64,000 nucleotides of DNA, taken from Promicromonospora thailandica (GTDB lineage: Bacteria; Actinomycetota; Actinomycetes; Actinomycetales; Cellulomonadaceae). Location of the stretch: NCBI RefSeq assembly GCF_024171955.1, contig NZ_JAMTCS010000004.1:124001-188000 (forward strand), read 5' to 3'. The position numbers and the translations under genes are program-made. Below the pieces are notes generated by a model, which worked only from the letters and a program-made list of their open reading frames with translations, was not told where the DNA came from and searched no databases. How positions within the stretch are numbered: the first letter of the stretch is position 1; each line of letters begins with the position of its first letter. Below are positions 46,643 through 54,683 of this stretch, in pieces.

Positions 46643-47848
46643 ATGAGCATCACCGTGCGTCCCGTCGGGTACGACGACCAGCCCGCCTACACGCGCCTCG
46701 GCGGAGAGGCGTTCGGCGTGCCCGACGGCGGGCGCGCCGTCCCCTCCCGCGAGGAGTGGGCCGCGGCGGGCTTCCGCGAGTGGGGCGCGTTCGACGGCGA
46801 CGAGCTGACCGCCCGCCTGCGGGTCTACGGCTTCACGTCGTGGTTCCACGGCGCGCCGGTGTCCACCGCGGGGATCGCGGGCGTCGCGGTCGAGCCGGAG
46901 CGGCGGGGCTCCGGGCACCTGGCGCGACTCTTCGCGGCCGCTCTGACCGAGGCCCGCGAGGGCGGCGAGACCGTCTCGACCCTCTACCCCACCGCGCCCG
47001 GCATCTACCGCCGCCTCGGCTACGAGGTGATCGGCTCGTTCGACGACGTGGACGTGCCCCTGCAGAACCTCGCCCGCGTGCCCGCGCCCGACGGCGTCGT
47101 GACCCGCCGGGCTGGGGTGGCCGACTTCGACGCGGTCGTCGGCGTCCACCGGGCCTGGGCCGCGCGGCAGAACGGGCCGATCTCGCGCGCCGAGAAGCCG
47201 TTCTGGACGCCACCGGAGAAGTTCTTCGCGGACTACACGGGCGTCACGCTGGCCGTCGACGCCGCGGGCGAGGTGGTGGGCTTCGCGAGCTGGATCCGCG
47301 GGGAGGGCTACACGCCCGCGACCGCGGTCATGGAGGTCGACGACCTCATCGCTCTGACCCCCGACGCGGCGCGCGCCCTGTGGCGCACGATCGGCAGCTT
47401 CTCGACGGTGGTGGGCACGGCACGCGTGTCGACGTCGGGCCTGGACCCCGCCTGGCTGGTGCTGCCCGACCTGACCTCGACCGTGCACGCGGCACACCCC
47501 TACATGCTGCGGATCCTGGACGTGGCCGGGGCGCTCGGCGGCATCGAGTCGCCGCTGGAGGGTGCCCGCGTCCCGTTCGCGGTGCGCGGCCCGGCCGACC
47601 TCGCCGGCGCGTGGACGCTCAGCGTGGCGGACGGCGTCACGCACCTCGAGCACGACCCGGTCGCCGTCGATGACGCGCACCACGAGCGCCCGGTGCTCAC
47701 CGCGAACGGGCTGGCGCTGCTCTACGCGGGTGCGCAGTCGGCGGCGAACCTGCGGCTCGCGGGCCACCTGGCGGGCCCGGACGGGTACGACGCCGTCCTC
47801 GGCGCGCTGTTCGCCGGGCGGCAGGTGCACGTGCGCGACTACTTCTGA
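46643..47848 (+). CDS. Eis-like GNAT acetyltransferase
   Basis: This 401-residue protein has the three-part Eis architecture. The N-terminal GNAT domain contains IAGVAVEPERRGSGHLARLFAAAL, the acetyl-CoA loop with R-x-x-G-x-G/A. A second, degenerate GNAT domain follows, and then a C-terminal SCP2-like domain ending QVHVRDYF, with the terminal carboxylate that Eis uses in catalysis. Eis enzymes acetylate aminoglycosides or protein lysines at several positions. It lies 48 bases after the second PAT-like gene, in the same direction. Confidence 0.9.
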   Translation: MSITVRPVGYDDQPAYTRLGGEAFGVPDGGRAVPSREEWAAAGFREWGAFDGDELTARLRVYGFTSWFHGAPVSTAGIAGVAVEPERRGSGHLARLFAAALTEAREGGETVSTLYPTAPGIYRRLGYEVIGSFDDVDVPLQNLARVPAPDGVVTRRAGVADFDAVVGVHRAWAARQNGPISRAEKPFWTPPEKFFADYTGVTLAVDAAGEVVGFASWIRGEGYTPATAVMEVDDLIALTPDAARALWRTIGSFSTVVGTARVSTSGLDPAWLVLPDLTSTVHAAHPYMLRILDVAGALGGIESPLEGARVPFAVRGPADLAGAWTLSVADGVTHLEHDPVAVDDAHHERPVLTANGLALLYAGAQSAANLRLAGHLAGPDGYDAVLGALFAGRQVHVRDYF

Positions 47849-47906
47849 CCCGTTCTGACCACGTCGCGCCACGGACCGTCGCACCGCCGGGGCACATACT
47901 GGGCGC

Positions 47907-48125
47907 GTGAACATCCCCGTCGCCTGGTCCGTCGTGCTGATCCTCACCGCCGCCTGGAACCTGCTCATCTGGCCCCGGTTCTGGCAGCGGATCGCCGCCG
48001 ACCCCCGCTCGCGCGACGCCGACGGCCGCGCGACCCGGTTCCGCACGGTCCACGCGGTGCTCATCGGGGTCTCGCTGGCGCTGGCCCTGGCGGTCGGCGT
48101 CCTGGGCGTCCTCACCCTGTTCTGA
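47907..48125 (+). CDS. SCO4848-family small membrane protein
   Basis: This 72-residue protein has two hydrophobic helices (VAWSVVLILTAAWNLLIWPRFW and VHAVLIGVSLALALAVGVLGVLTLF) joined by a basic loop (RSRDADGRATRF). The WPRFWQRIAADPRSRD stretch is typical of the family. The function is unknown. It starts with GTG 47907. Its stop lies just before the AGATCT repeat array. Confidence 0.88.
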   Translation: MNIPVAWSVVLILTAAWNLLIWPRFWQRIAADPRSRDADGRATRFRTVHAVLIGVSLALALAVGVLGVLTLF

Positions 48126-48140
48126 CCTCTCCCGCCCGGG

Positions 48141-48543
48141 CGCCGAGATCTGGCGCCGCGCACCCACGCCCGACGCTGCCCACTGAGACCTGGCGCCATG
48201 CAGCCGCGCCCGGCGCTGCCTGCTGAGATCTGGCGCCATGCAGCCGAGATCTGGTGTCTACGCCGAGATCTGGTGGCGCACTGCCAGATCTCGGCTCAAC
48301 AACCAGATGTCGACGGCGAACCACCAGATCTCAGCGCATGGGGACACCGAGATCTGGTGGCCGCGCCACTCGCGCCCGCGCCTGCCCTGCCCTGCCGCGC
48401 CGAGATCTGGCGCTCGGCAGCCGAGATCTGGTGTCCACGTCCAGATCTGGCAGTGCGCCACCAGATCTCGGCTCAACCGCCAGATCTCGACGGCGAACCA
48501 CCAGATCTCAGCGCGCCCGCGCGGCAGCGGCACCAGATCTCCC
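48141..48543. repeat. Gene-free array of AGATCT palindrome repeats in both orientations
   Basis: Fourteen exact AGATCT hexamers start at 48146, 48226, 48247, 48266, 48286, 48326, 48350, 48403, 48424, 48443, 48463, 48482, 48503 and 48535, with degenerate ones at 48186 and 48305. Each sits in a larger motif (CCGAGATCTGG or its reverse complement), and most steps are 19-21 bp. A block of about 97 bp (48241-48337) recurs at 48418-48514 with about 90% identity. Upstream, 48145-48184 and 48185-48224 form a 40-bp tandem repeat. This explains the otherwise empty 461 bases between the SCO4848-like gene and the TetR gene. Stem-loops such as 48262-48273 with 48284-48295 (12 bp, 10-base loop) are perfect. 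Confidence 0.95.
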
Positions 48544-48570
48544 GAGCGCCGGCATTATTCGGTTGGCGGC

Positions 48571-48588
48571 ATACCTGGAGGTAGGTAT
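48571..48588. promoter_or_regulatory. TetR-type operator candidate overlapping the ribosome-binding site
   Basis: ATACCTGGAGGTAGGTAT is an inverted repeat (ATACCT/AGGTAT arms) whose centre is the GGAGG of the TetR gene and whose right arm enters its ATG. The placement suggests autorepression. Confidence 0.65.
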
Positions 48589-49153
48589 GGTGACGCCCAT
48601 GAACACCGCCGCCGCACGCGACCGGCTCGTCGACGCCGCGCAGGACCTGTTCGCCGCCCAGGGCGTCGGCGCCACGAGCCCGCGCGCGGTGCTGGCGGCG
48701 TCCGGTGTCGGCCAGGGCAGCCTGTACCACCACTTCCCCACGAAGCACGACCTCGCGGTGGCCGCCGTCGGCGCCACGGTGGACGACGCGCTCGCGCGCG
48801 CCTTCCGCACCCTGGACAGCGGCTCCCCCGCCCTCGAGCGCGTGATCGCCTACCTCGAGCGGCCGCGCGACGCGCTGGCGGGCTGCCGGATCGGCCGGCA
48901 CACGGCCGACCAGGCCGTGATGGACGACGACGGCCTGCGCGACGTGCTCACCGCCTACTTCGTGCGGCTGCTGGCGGCGCTCACCACGATCTTCCGCGAG
49001 ACGGGCCTGCCCGACGACGTCGCCCGCGACCGCGCGCACGCCGCCCTCGCGATCATCCAGGGCGGGTACGTCCTGGCCCGCGCCACGCAGGACCCCGACG
49101 CGCTCACCGCAGCGGTGCGCGGTTTCGTCGGCCTGCTGGACCGGCACCAATGA
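48587..49153 (+). CDS. TetR/AcrR family transcriptional regulator
   Basis: This is a protein of about 188 residues. The N-terminal helix-turn-helix is clear: LVDAAQDLFAAQGVGATSPRAVLAASGVGQGSLYHHFPTKHDLAVAAV. The C-terminal helical domain (GCRIGRHTADQAV, HAALAIIQGGYVLARA) is the TetR_C LmrA/YxaF-like type. ATG 48587 is favoured because GGAGG lies five bases upstream; ATG 48599 would be too far. An 18-base palindrome covers the start. The PNPOx-like gene follows after 43 bases and may be its target or partner. Confidence 0.92.
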   Translation: MVTPMNTAAARDRLVDAAQDLFAAQGVGATSPRAVLAASGVGQGSLYHHFPTKHDLAVAAVGATVDDALARAFRTLDSGSPALERVIAYLERPRDALAGCRIGRHTADQAVMDDDGLRDVLTAYFVRLLAALTTIFRETGLPDDVARDRAHAALAIIQGGYVLARATQDPDALTAAVRGFVGLLDRHQ

Positions 49154-49196
49154 CCCCACAGCACCGACCACACAGCACCGACCACAAGGAGAGCAC

Positions 49197-49850
49197 GTGA
49201 CCCTCCGCGAGCGCCTGCGCGCGCTGCCCGCTTTCGCCCGGCCGGGCCTCCCGGCCTTCGACCCGGACGCCGCACCGGCGACCCCGCACGAGCTGTTCGA
49301 GGCCTGGCTGGACCAGGCGATCGACGGCGGCCTCCTGGCCCCGCACGCCGCGACCCTCTCGACGGCGGACGCCGCGGGGCACGTCACTGCCCGCACGCTG
49401 GTGCTCAAGGACGTGACGGCGGACGGGTGGTGGTTCGCGTCGCAGTCCACGGGGCCGAAGGGCCGGGACCTGGCGGCGAACCCGCACGCCGCGCTGACGT
49501 TCTTCTGGCCGGAGCTGGGCCGGCAGGTCAAGGTGACGGGCAGCGCCGCGCCGGCGGGGCCGGACGCGAGCCGGGCCGACTTCCTGGCCCGGCCCGACGC
49601 GTCCCGGGCGGCGGGCCTGGTGAACCGGCAGAGCGAGCCGCTGGGCTCGCGCGCGGAGTACGAGCGGGCGTTCGCCGAGGCGCTGCGCACCGTCACGGCC
49701 GACCCGGAGCTGGCGGCGGAGGGCTGGACGGCCTACGTGCTGGCGCCGACGAGCGTCGAGTTCTGGCAGGCGCCCGCCGACGGTCCGCACACGCGCCTGC
49801 TGTACCGGGCGGACGCCGACGGCTGGACGAGGGGGCTGCTGTGGCCGTGA
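49197..49850 (+). CDS. Pyridoxamine 5'-phosphate oxidase family protein (PdxH-like)
   Basis: This 217-residue flavin-binding split-barrel protein has ARTLVLKDVTADGWWFASQSTGPKGRDLAANPHAALTFFWPELGRQVKVTG, which matches the PdxH FMN/PLP region, and an SR-like pattern at NRQSEPLGSRAEYE. The C-terminus shows FWQAPADGPHTRLLYR, like the W-x-G-x-R-LHDR region of PdxH but altered. Whether it oxidises PNP/PMP or another substrate is open. GTG 49197 follows AAGGAG. It overlaps the next gene by 10 bases. Confidence 0.88.
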   Translation: MTLRERLRALPAFARPGLPAFDPDAAPATPHELFEAWLDQAIDGGLLAPHAATLSTADAAGHVTARTLVLKDVTADGWWFASQSTGPKGRDLAANPHAALTFFWPELGRQVKVTGSAAPAGPDASRADFLARPDASRAAGLVNRQSEPLGSRAEYERAFAEALRTVTADPELAAEGWTAYVLAPTSVEFWQAPADGPHTRLLYRADADGWTRGLLWP

Positions 49851-50518
49851 CCGGACCGACCGAGACCACCGGGCACGCCCTGGCCGACTCCTTCGCCGCC
49901 CTGGACGGGCTCCTGTCAGCGGTCGAACGGCTGGACCCGGAGGACCTGGCCGGACCGTCGGCCCTGGTGGGCTGGACCCGCGGGCACGTGCTGTCCCACG
50001 TGGCCGGGCTCGGCACGGCGCTGCTCGGGCAGGCCCGGGCGGCGGCCCGCGGCGAGGTGGTGCCCGTGTACGCGAGCCAGGCGGCCCGGGACGCCGGCAT
50101 CGAGGCGGGCGCCGGGCGCACGGTGGCCGAGCACCTGGCCGTGCTGCGCGCACTGCGCGACGACCTGGCGGCGGCGTGGCCCGAGCCCGGTTCGCCGGTG
50201 TGGGACGCGCCCACCGGGTACCGCGCCGGCCCGCTGTCCGGCTGCCTGCTGGCCTGGTGGCGCGAGGTGCGGATCCACGCCGTCGACGCGCTGTCCGGCA
50301 CGGCGCAGGAGATCGGCTTCGAGACGTGGGACGACGCGCTGCACGCCCACCTGCGCCAGTTCCTCGCGGTGCGGCTGCCGCGGGGCGTGTCCGTGGACGA
50401 CGTCGCGGGCGACCCGCGGGACGTGACGGTGTGGCTGGCCGGCCGGGTGCCGCCGACGCCGCTGCCGGGGGACCTGCCCGCCCTGGGTCCGTGGCCCTCG
50501 GCGACGCCGGCCCGGTAG
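49841..50518 (+). CDS. Maleylpyruvate isomerase-fold (mycothiol-dependent) protein
   Basis: This protein of about 225 residues is from the DinB-like MDMPI family. It has LVGWTRGHVLSHVAGLGTALLGQ with the N-terminal His, and LSGCLLAWWREVRIHAVDAL with the second His cluster. The TIGR03083-type C-terminal domain ends DVTVWLAGRVPP. It resembles the 12367-13107 product in fold. GTG 49841 lies six bases after GAGGGG and within the 3' end of the PdxH-like gene, so translation is coupled. Mycothiol use is inferred from the family. Confidence 0.88.
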   Translation: MAVTGPTETTGHALADSFAALDGLLSAVERLDPEDLAGPSALVGWTRGHVLSHVAGLGTALLGQARAAARGEVVPVYASQAARDAGIEAGAGRTVAEHLAVLRALRDDLAAAWPEPGSPVWDAPTGYRAGPLSGCLLAWWREVRIHAVDALSGTAQEIGFETWDDALHAHLRQFLAVRLPRGVSVDDVAGDPRDVTVWLAGRVPPTPLPGDLPALGPWPSATPAR

Positions 50519-50524
50519 CCCGCC

Positions 50525-51475
50525 TCAGCGCGCCGCGGCGGCGACGCTGACGCCGGTGAGGCGTTCGGACATCTCCCACACCCGGGCGGCCTCCGGCTCG
50601 CTGCGCAGCGGCGGGTACAGGGGCTGCTCGGCGGGCGGGCCGCCGAGGTGCCGGGGGCCGCTCGGCCCGTAGAGCACGCCGGGCCGGGACTCCGGGCCGG
50701 TCGCGGCGAGCAGCGCGGGCAGCTGGGCCGACTCGACGGTGCCGAGCAGGATCCCGCGCGCCGAGAGCGCCCGGACGAGCCGCCCGCCCACCGTGACCCG
50801 GTCCCGGCCGATCTCCGGGCGTGCGGCGAGCAGGCTCGTGGGCGCCACGCCGGGGTGCGACAGGTTGCTGGTGACGCCCCACCCCTCGGCCGCGCTGCGG
50901 CGCTGCAGCTCGAGGCCGAACAACCCGAGCGCGATCTTGGACTGGGCGTAGGCGCGCATGCCCGAGTACGACCGCTCCCAGCTCAGGTCGTCCCAGTGGA
51001 TGCCGCCGCGCTCGGCCGCGACGCTCACCTGGGAGGTGATGCGGGCCCGGCCGGCGCGCAGCAGCGGCATGAGGTGCGCGACGAGCGCGACGTGCCCCAG
51101 GTGGTTGGTGCCGAGCTGGAGCTCGAACCCGTCTGCGGTGGTCTGTCGCCCCGGGGGCTGCATCACGCCCGCGTTGTTGATCAGCACGTGGATCGGCCGG
51201 CCCTCGGCGCGCAGCGTCTGCCCGAGCGCGGCGACGGAGTCCAGCGACGCCAGGTCGAGGTCGTGCAGCGCGATGTCGGCGTCGGGCACGGTGCGCCGGA
51301 CCGTGGCCGCGGCCGCCTCGCCCTTGCTCCGGTTGCGGACCGGCATCAGCACCTCCGCGCCCGCGGCCGCCAGCCGGGTGGCCAGGCCCAGGCCCATCCC
51401 GTCGCTGGCTCCGGTGACCAGCGCGCGCTTCCCGGCCAGGCTCGGCACGGTGATGTCCAGCGGTGTCCGTGACAT
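50525..51475 (-). CDS. Short-chain dehydrogenase/reductase
   Basis: This 316-residue classical/extended SDR has a TGASDGMG cofactor loop (residues 20-30), NNAG ([11 protein letters not shown]), a Ser of the active site around [13 protein letters not shown], and YAQSK as the Tyr-x-x-x-Lys pair. The long C-terminal part ([21 protein letters not shown]) is typical of retinol-dehydrogenase-like actinobacterial SDRs. The substrate is unknown. It starts at ATG 51475 and is divergent from mqo. Confidence 0.92.
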   Translation of the reverse strand: MSRTPLDITVPSLAGKRALVTGASDGMGLGLATRLAAAGAEVLMPVRNRSKGEAAAATVRRTVPDADIALHDLDLASLDSVAALGQTLRAEGRPIHVLINNAGVMQPPGRQTTADGFELQLGTNHLGHVALVAHLMPLLRAGRARITSQVSVAAERGGIHWDDLSWERSYSGMRAYAQSKIALGLFGLELQRRSAAEGWGVTSNLSHPGVAPTSLLAARPEIGRDRVTVGGRLVRALSARGILLGTVESAQLPALLAATGPESRPGVLYGPSGPRHLGGPPAEQPLYPPLRSEPEAARVWEMSERLTGVSVAAAAR

Positions 51476-51611
51476 GGGTACGGCTCCTTCGTGTCGTGCG
51501 CCGCCGGCGGGTGCCGGCGGTCATGACTCCGATCGTCGGCGGGCCGCGGGGCCGGAACCAGGGCCTGCCGATCACAGGCTCGCCGGGGCGTGGCTCCGGC
51601 GTCGGCGCGCG

Positions 51612-51643
51612 CGTGAGCGAGGTCACGGCACGTATCACGTGAT
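51612..51643. promoter_or_regulatory. Possible CRP/GlxR-like site and palindrome upstream of mqo
   Basis: CGTGA-N6-TCACG at 51612-51627 matches the GTGA-N6-TCAC core of CRP/GlxR sites. Immediately downstream, ATCACGTGAT (51634-51643) is a perfect palindrome. Both lie within the mqo upstream region. Regulation is inference. Confidence 0.4.
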
Positions 51644-51694
51644 TCATGCCACAGCGCTCGTTCCGCTTTTCACAAGCGGGCTATCGTTCTAGCC

Positions 51695-53188
51695 GTGACT
51701 TCTTACCACCAGAGCGCCCCCCGTCCCTCCGAAGAGGTCGACGTCGCGCTGATCGGCGGCGGGATCATGAGCGCCACCCTCGGTGCGCTGCTCACGATCC
51801 TGGAGCCGACCTGGCGCGTCGGGATCTACGAGCGTCTCGACGAGGTTGCGCTCGAGTCGTCCAACCCGTGGAACAACGCGGGCACCGGCCACTCCGCGCT
51901 CTGCGAGCTGAACTACACCCCGGAGCGCAAGGACGGCTCCGTGGACATCTCCAAGGCCGTCACGATCAACGAGCAGTTCCACACCTCCCGCGAGTTCTGG
52001 AACCACCTGCTCACCGCCGGCCTGATGGAGGGCACCGACTTCATCAACGTCACCCCGCACATGACGTTCGTGCGCGGTGCCGAGAACGTCGACTTCCTGC
52101 GCCGCCGCTACGAGGCCCTGAGCGCGCACCCGCTGTTCCGCGACATGGAGTTCAGCACCGACCCCGCCGTCATCGGCGCGTGGGCCCCGCTGATGACCCT
52201 CGAGCGCGACGCCGACGAGCCGATCGCCGCGACCCGCGCCGCCGCGGGCACCGACGTCGACTTCGGCTCGCTCACCAAGAAGCTGATCGGCTTCGCGACG
52301 GCGCACAACACCGAGCTGCACGTCAACCACGAGGTGCGTGGCCTCAAGAAGCTCAAGGACGGGCGCTGGCGCCTGACCCTGCACGACCGCTCCTGGAACG
52401 CCGGCACCCGGCGCCGCACCGTGACCGCGAAGTTCGTCTTCGTCGGCGCGGGTGGTGGCGCGCTGCCGCTGCTGCAGGCCTCGGGCATCAAGGAGGCCCG
52501 CGGGTACGGCGGCTTCCCGATCTCGGGCGAGTTCCTGCGCACCGCGAACCCCGAGCTCGTGGCGCAGCACCACGCGAAGGTCTACGGCAAGGCCGACGTC
52601 GGCGCCCCGCCCATGTCGGTGCCGCACCTGGACACGCGCATCGTGGACGGCAAGGGCTACCTCATGTTCGGCCCGTACGCCGGGTTCAGCCCCAAGTACC
52701 TCAAGAAGGGCAAGTACCTGGGCCTGATCACGTCGCTGCGCCTGCACAACGTGTTCTCGATGCTGGGCGCCGGTGTGAAGAACCTCGACCTCACCGGCTA
52801 CCTGGTGGGCCAGGTCGCGGCCGCGCCGGAGACCAAGTTCCACGAGCTGCAGCGGTTCATGCCGACGGCGCAGCCGGGCGACTGGGAGAAGATCGTCGCC
52901 GGCCAGCGCGTCCAGGTCATCAAGTGGGTCAAGGGCAAGGGCGGCGTGCTGGAGTTCGGCACCGAGGTCGTGGCGGCCTCCGACGGCACCATCGCCGGCC
53001 TGCTCGGCGCGTCCCCGGGCGCGTCCACGGCGGTCGCCGCCATGACCGGCCTGCTGGAGCGCTGCTTCCCCGCCAGGTACGCGGAGTGGAAGCCGCAGCT
53101 CACCGCGATGATGCCGAGCCTCGGCGGCGCGGTGGCCGACGACGCCGCCCAGCTCGCCCCCCGCGAGACCGTCACCACGAACGCCTGA
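51695..53188 (+). CDS. mqo: Malate:quinone oxidoreductase
   Basis: This 497-residue FAD enzyme is membrane-associated and oxidises malate to oxaloacetate, passing electrons to quinone. FAD-binding GGGIMSAT is near residue 15 (VALIGGGIMSATLGALL), followed by SSNPWNNAGTGHSALCELNYTPE. Other Mqo hallmarks are VFVGAGGGALPLLQ, GGFPISGEFLR, FGPYAGFSPKYLKKGKYLGL, and a C-terminal LGASPGASTAVAAM. GTG 51695 starts the gene. It replaces or complements NAD-malate dehydrogenase in the TCA cycle. Confidence 0.97.
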   Translation: MTSYHQSAPRPSEEVDVALIGGGIMSATLGALLTILEPTWRVGIYERLDEVALESSNPWNNAGTGHSALCELNYTPERKDGSVDISKAVTINEQFHTSREFWNHLLTAGLMEGTDFINVTPHMTFVRGAENVDFLRRRYEALSAHPLFRDMEFSTDPAVIGAWAPLMTLERDADEPIAATRAAAGTDVDFGSLTKKLIGFATAHNTELHVNHEVRGLKKLKDGRWRLTLHDRSWNAGTRRRTVTAKFVFVGAGGGALPLLQASGIKEARGYGGFPISGEFLRTANPELVAQHHAKVYGKADVGAPPMSVPHLDTRIVDGKGYLMFGPYAGFSPKYLKKGKYLGLITSLRLHNVFSMLGAGVKNLDLTGYLVGQVAAAPETKFHELQRFMPTAQPGDWEKIVAGQRVQVIKWVKGKGGVLEFGTEVVAASDGTIAGLLGASPGASTAVAAMTGLLERCFPARYAEWKPQLTAMMPSLGGAVADDAAQLAPRETVTTNA

Positions 53189-53215
53189 CGTTCGCTGTCC
53201 CCCTCGGGGGGTCGT

Positions 53216-53271
53216 CGAGAACGACCTGAGGTACCGGATCGCTGCAGGTCCGGTACCTCAGGTCGTTCTCG
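53216..53271. terminator. 23-bp perfect hairpin between convergent genes
   Basis: Arms 53216-53238 and 53249-53271 are perfectly complementary around a 10-base loop. The hairpin lies between the mqo stop and the stop of the minus-strand condensation-fold gene. It is unusually long for a terminator and shares a 12-mer at its right edge with the AGATCT array. A smaller hairpin (53199-53210) precedes it. Confidence 0.75.
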
Positions 53272-53273
53272 GC

Positions 53274-54683
53274 TCAACCTCGGGGCAGAGCCGCCAGCAG
53301 GGCTGCCCAGCGGGTCAGGAGTGCGTCGACCGTCGTCGTCGCCTCCGGCGTCCGGGGCATGCGCGCGCGGACGGCGAGGCCGTCGTCGGTACGCGTCACC
53401 CAGAGCTGCAGGTCGTCCGCCCGGGTCGCGGCGGACACGTGGTGCGCGTCGTGCCGCACCGCGGCCGCGTACCCCGGCAGCCGCCGGTAGTCCAGGTACG
53501 ACACCTGGAAGATGTCGACCCGCTCGAACCGCAGCGGCTCGGGCAGCGACTCCACCACCCGCTCGAGCGGTACCGCCGCCAGCTCGCGCGCGGCCCGCAG
53601 CGCCTTGCCCGTCGCGGCCAGGGCGGTGTCCGGCACGGCGGGTCGCGGGCGCACGGCGCCCGCCCAGTCCCGGGCCGGCACGGCCGGACCCTCCGTGTCG
53701 ATCCGCAACGGCACGGTCGTGGTGTGCCAGCCGACCGACCCGCGGGCCGCGGCGTCCGCCCGGGTGTGCACAGGCAGCAGGGTCTCGAGCGTCGCCGGCC
53801 CGCCCAGGTCGCGCACCGCACGGGCGAGCGTGGTCAGCACGGCCGCGGACGTCGACGCCCCCGCGGCCCGCGCTCGTGCCCCCACCGCGTCGGCGGTCGC
53901 GGCGTCGCACAGCGGCACGACGACGGTGCGCTGGGGCAGGCGGGCGCCGTCGGGCACGCCCAGCGGCAGCGGGAACGTGGGCAGCGCCCAGCCGCGGCCC
54001 CGCAGGAAGCCGTGCCACGCGGCGAGGCGGGGGTCGTCGTCGCCCACGCGGAGCGGCACCGGCCGCGGCACGGCGTCCGCCCCGACCACGGCCGCCGGAG
54101 CGGACGCCGTGACCTCCTGCCGGGTGTGCGCGGCGTACGCGGCGGCCAGCTCGTCGACGACGACGGCGGTCGACCACGCGTCGGTGTGCAGGTGGTCCAT
54201 CCCGAGCACCACCGTGGACCGCCCCGCCCGGCTGATCGCCGCGGGCAGGAACGCCGGGTACCCGAACGGCGCGCACCGGCGGCCGAGCTCGGCCACGAGG
54301 TGCTCCCGGGTCTGCGCCACGGTGGCGGTCGCAGGGCCCTCGTACCGCTCCCAGACCAGCGCGCGGGCGTCGTGCCGCACGAGGCGCACGTCGCCGGCCG
54401 TACCCGCCGCATCCTCGCGGAGCGCCTCGACCCGCAGGCCGGGGTGCCGGTCCACGAGCTCCCGGAACGCGGCCTCGAGAGCTTCGACGTCGACGGGTCC
54501 GTCGACGTCGAACGCGGCCGCGATCCACACGCTCGGCTCCCCCGCCGCCGCGCCGAGCAGGTGGTTGCGCTGGTTGAACGTGAGCGGGGCCGGGACCGGC
54601 GCGCGGTCCCGGCCCGGGCGCACGTCCCAGGTGACGACCCGGCCCGGCGCCGGCTCCCAGAGGTCAGCCGAGGCGAGCCGCAC
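53274..54683 (-). CDS. Stand-alone condensation-domain-fold protein (1)
   Basis: This 469-residue protein has the NRPS condensation/CAT-like fold: VWIAAAFDVDGPVDVEALEAAFRELVDRHPGLR at the start, and the active-site variant D163-H164-LHT-D168-A169 (GMDHLHTDAWS) in place of HHxxxDG. LLPVHTRADAAARGSVGWHTTTVPLRID is the usual C-lobe latch region, and IFQVSYLDYRR is the closing strand. His and Asp are kept and the final Gly is Ala. The GTG start overlaps the upstream gene's end by 20 bases behind a GGAGGAG. It probably transfers an acyl or amino-acyl group; substrates are unknown. Confidence 0.85.
   Translation of the reverse strand: MRLASADLWEPAPGRVVTWDVRPGRDRAPVPAPLTFNQRNHLLGAAAGEPSVWIAAAFDVDGPVDVEALEAAFRELVDRHPGLRVEALREDAAGTAGDVRLVRHDARALVWERYEGPATATVAQTREHLVAELGRRCAPFGYPAFLPAAISRAGRSTVVLGMDHLHTDAWSTAVVVDELAAAYAAHTRQEVTASAPAAVVGADAVPRPVPLRVGDDDPRLAAWHGFLRGRGWALPTFPLPLGVPDGARLPQRTVVVPLCDAATADAVGARARAAGASTSAAVLTTLARAVRDLGGPATLETLLPVHTRADAAARGSVGWHTTTVPLRIDTEGPAVPARDWAGAVRPRPAVPDTALAATGKALRAARELAAVPLERVVESLPEPLRFERVDIFQVSYLDYRRLPGYAAAVRHDAHHVSAATRADDLQLWVTRTDDGLAVRARMPRTPEATTTVDALLTRWAALLAALPRG

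Noticed and set aside
48141-48543. CRISPR array
   Set aside because: Repeats are short palindromes in both orientations, spacers are of the order of 14 bases and repeated between blocks, and no cas gene is present.
48198-48584. Open reading frames through the AGATCT array
   Set aside because: They are open in more than one frame because the repeat lacks stops. The products are simple repeats of the DNA motif with no domain.
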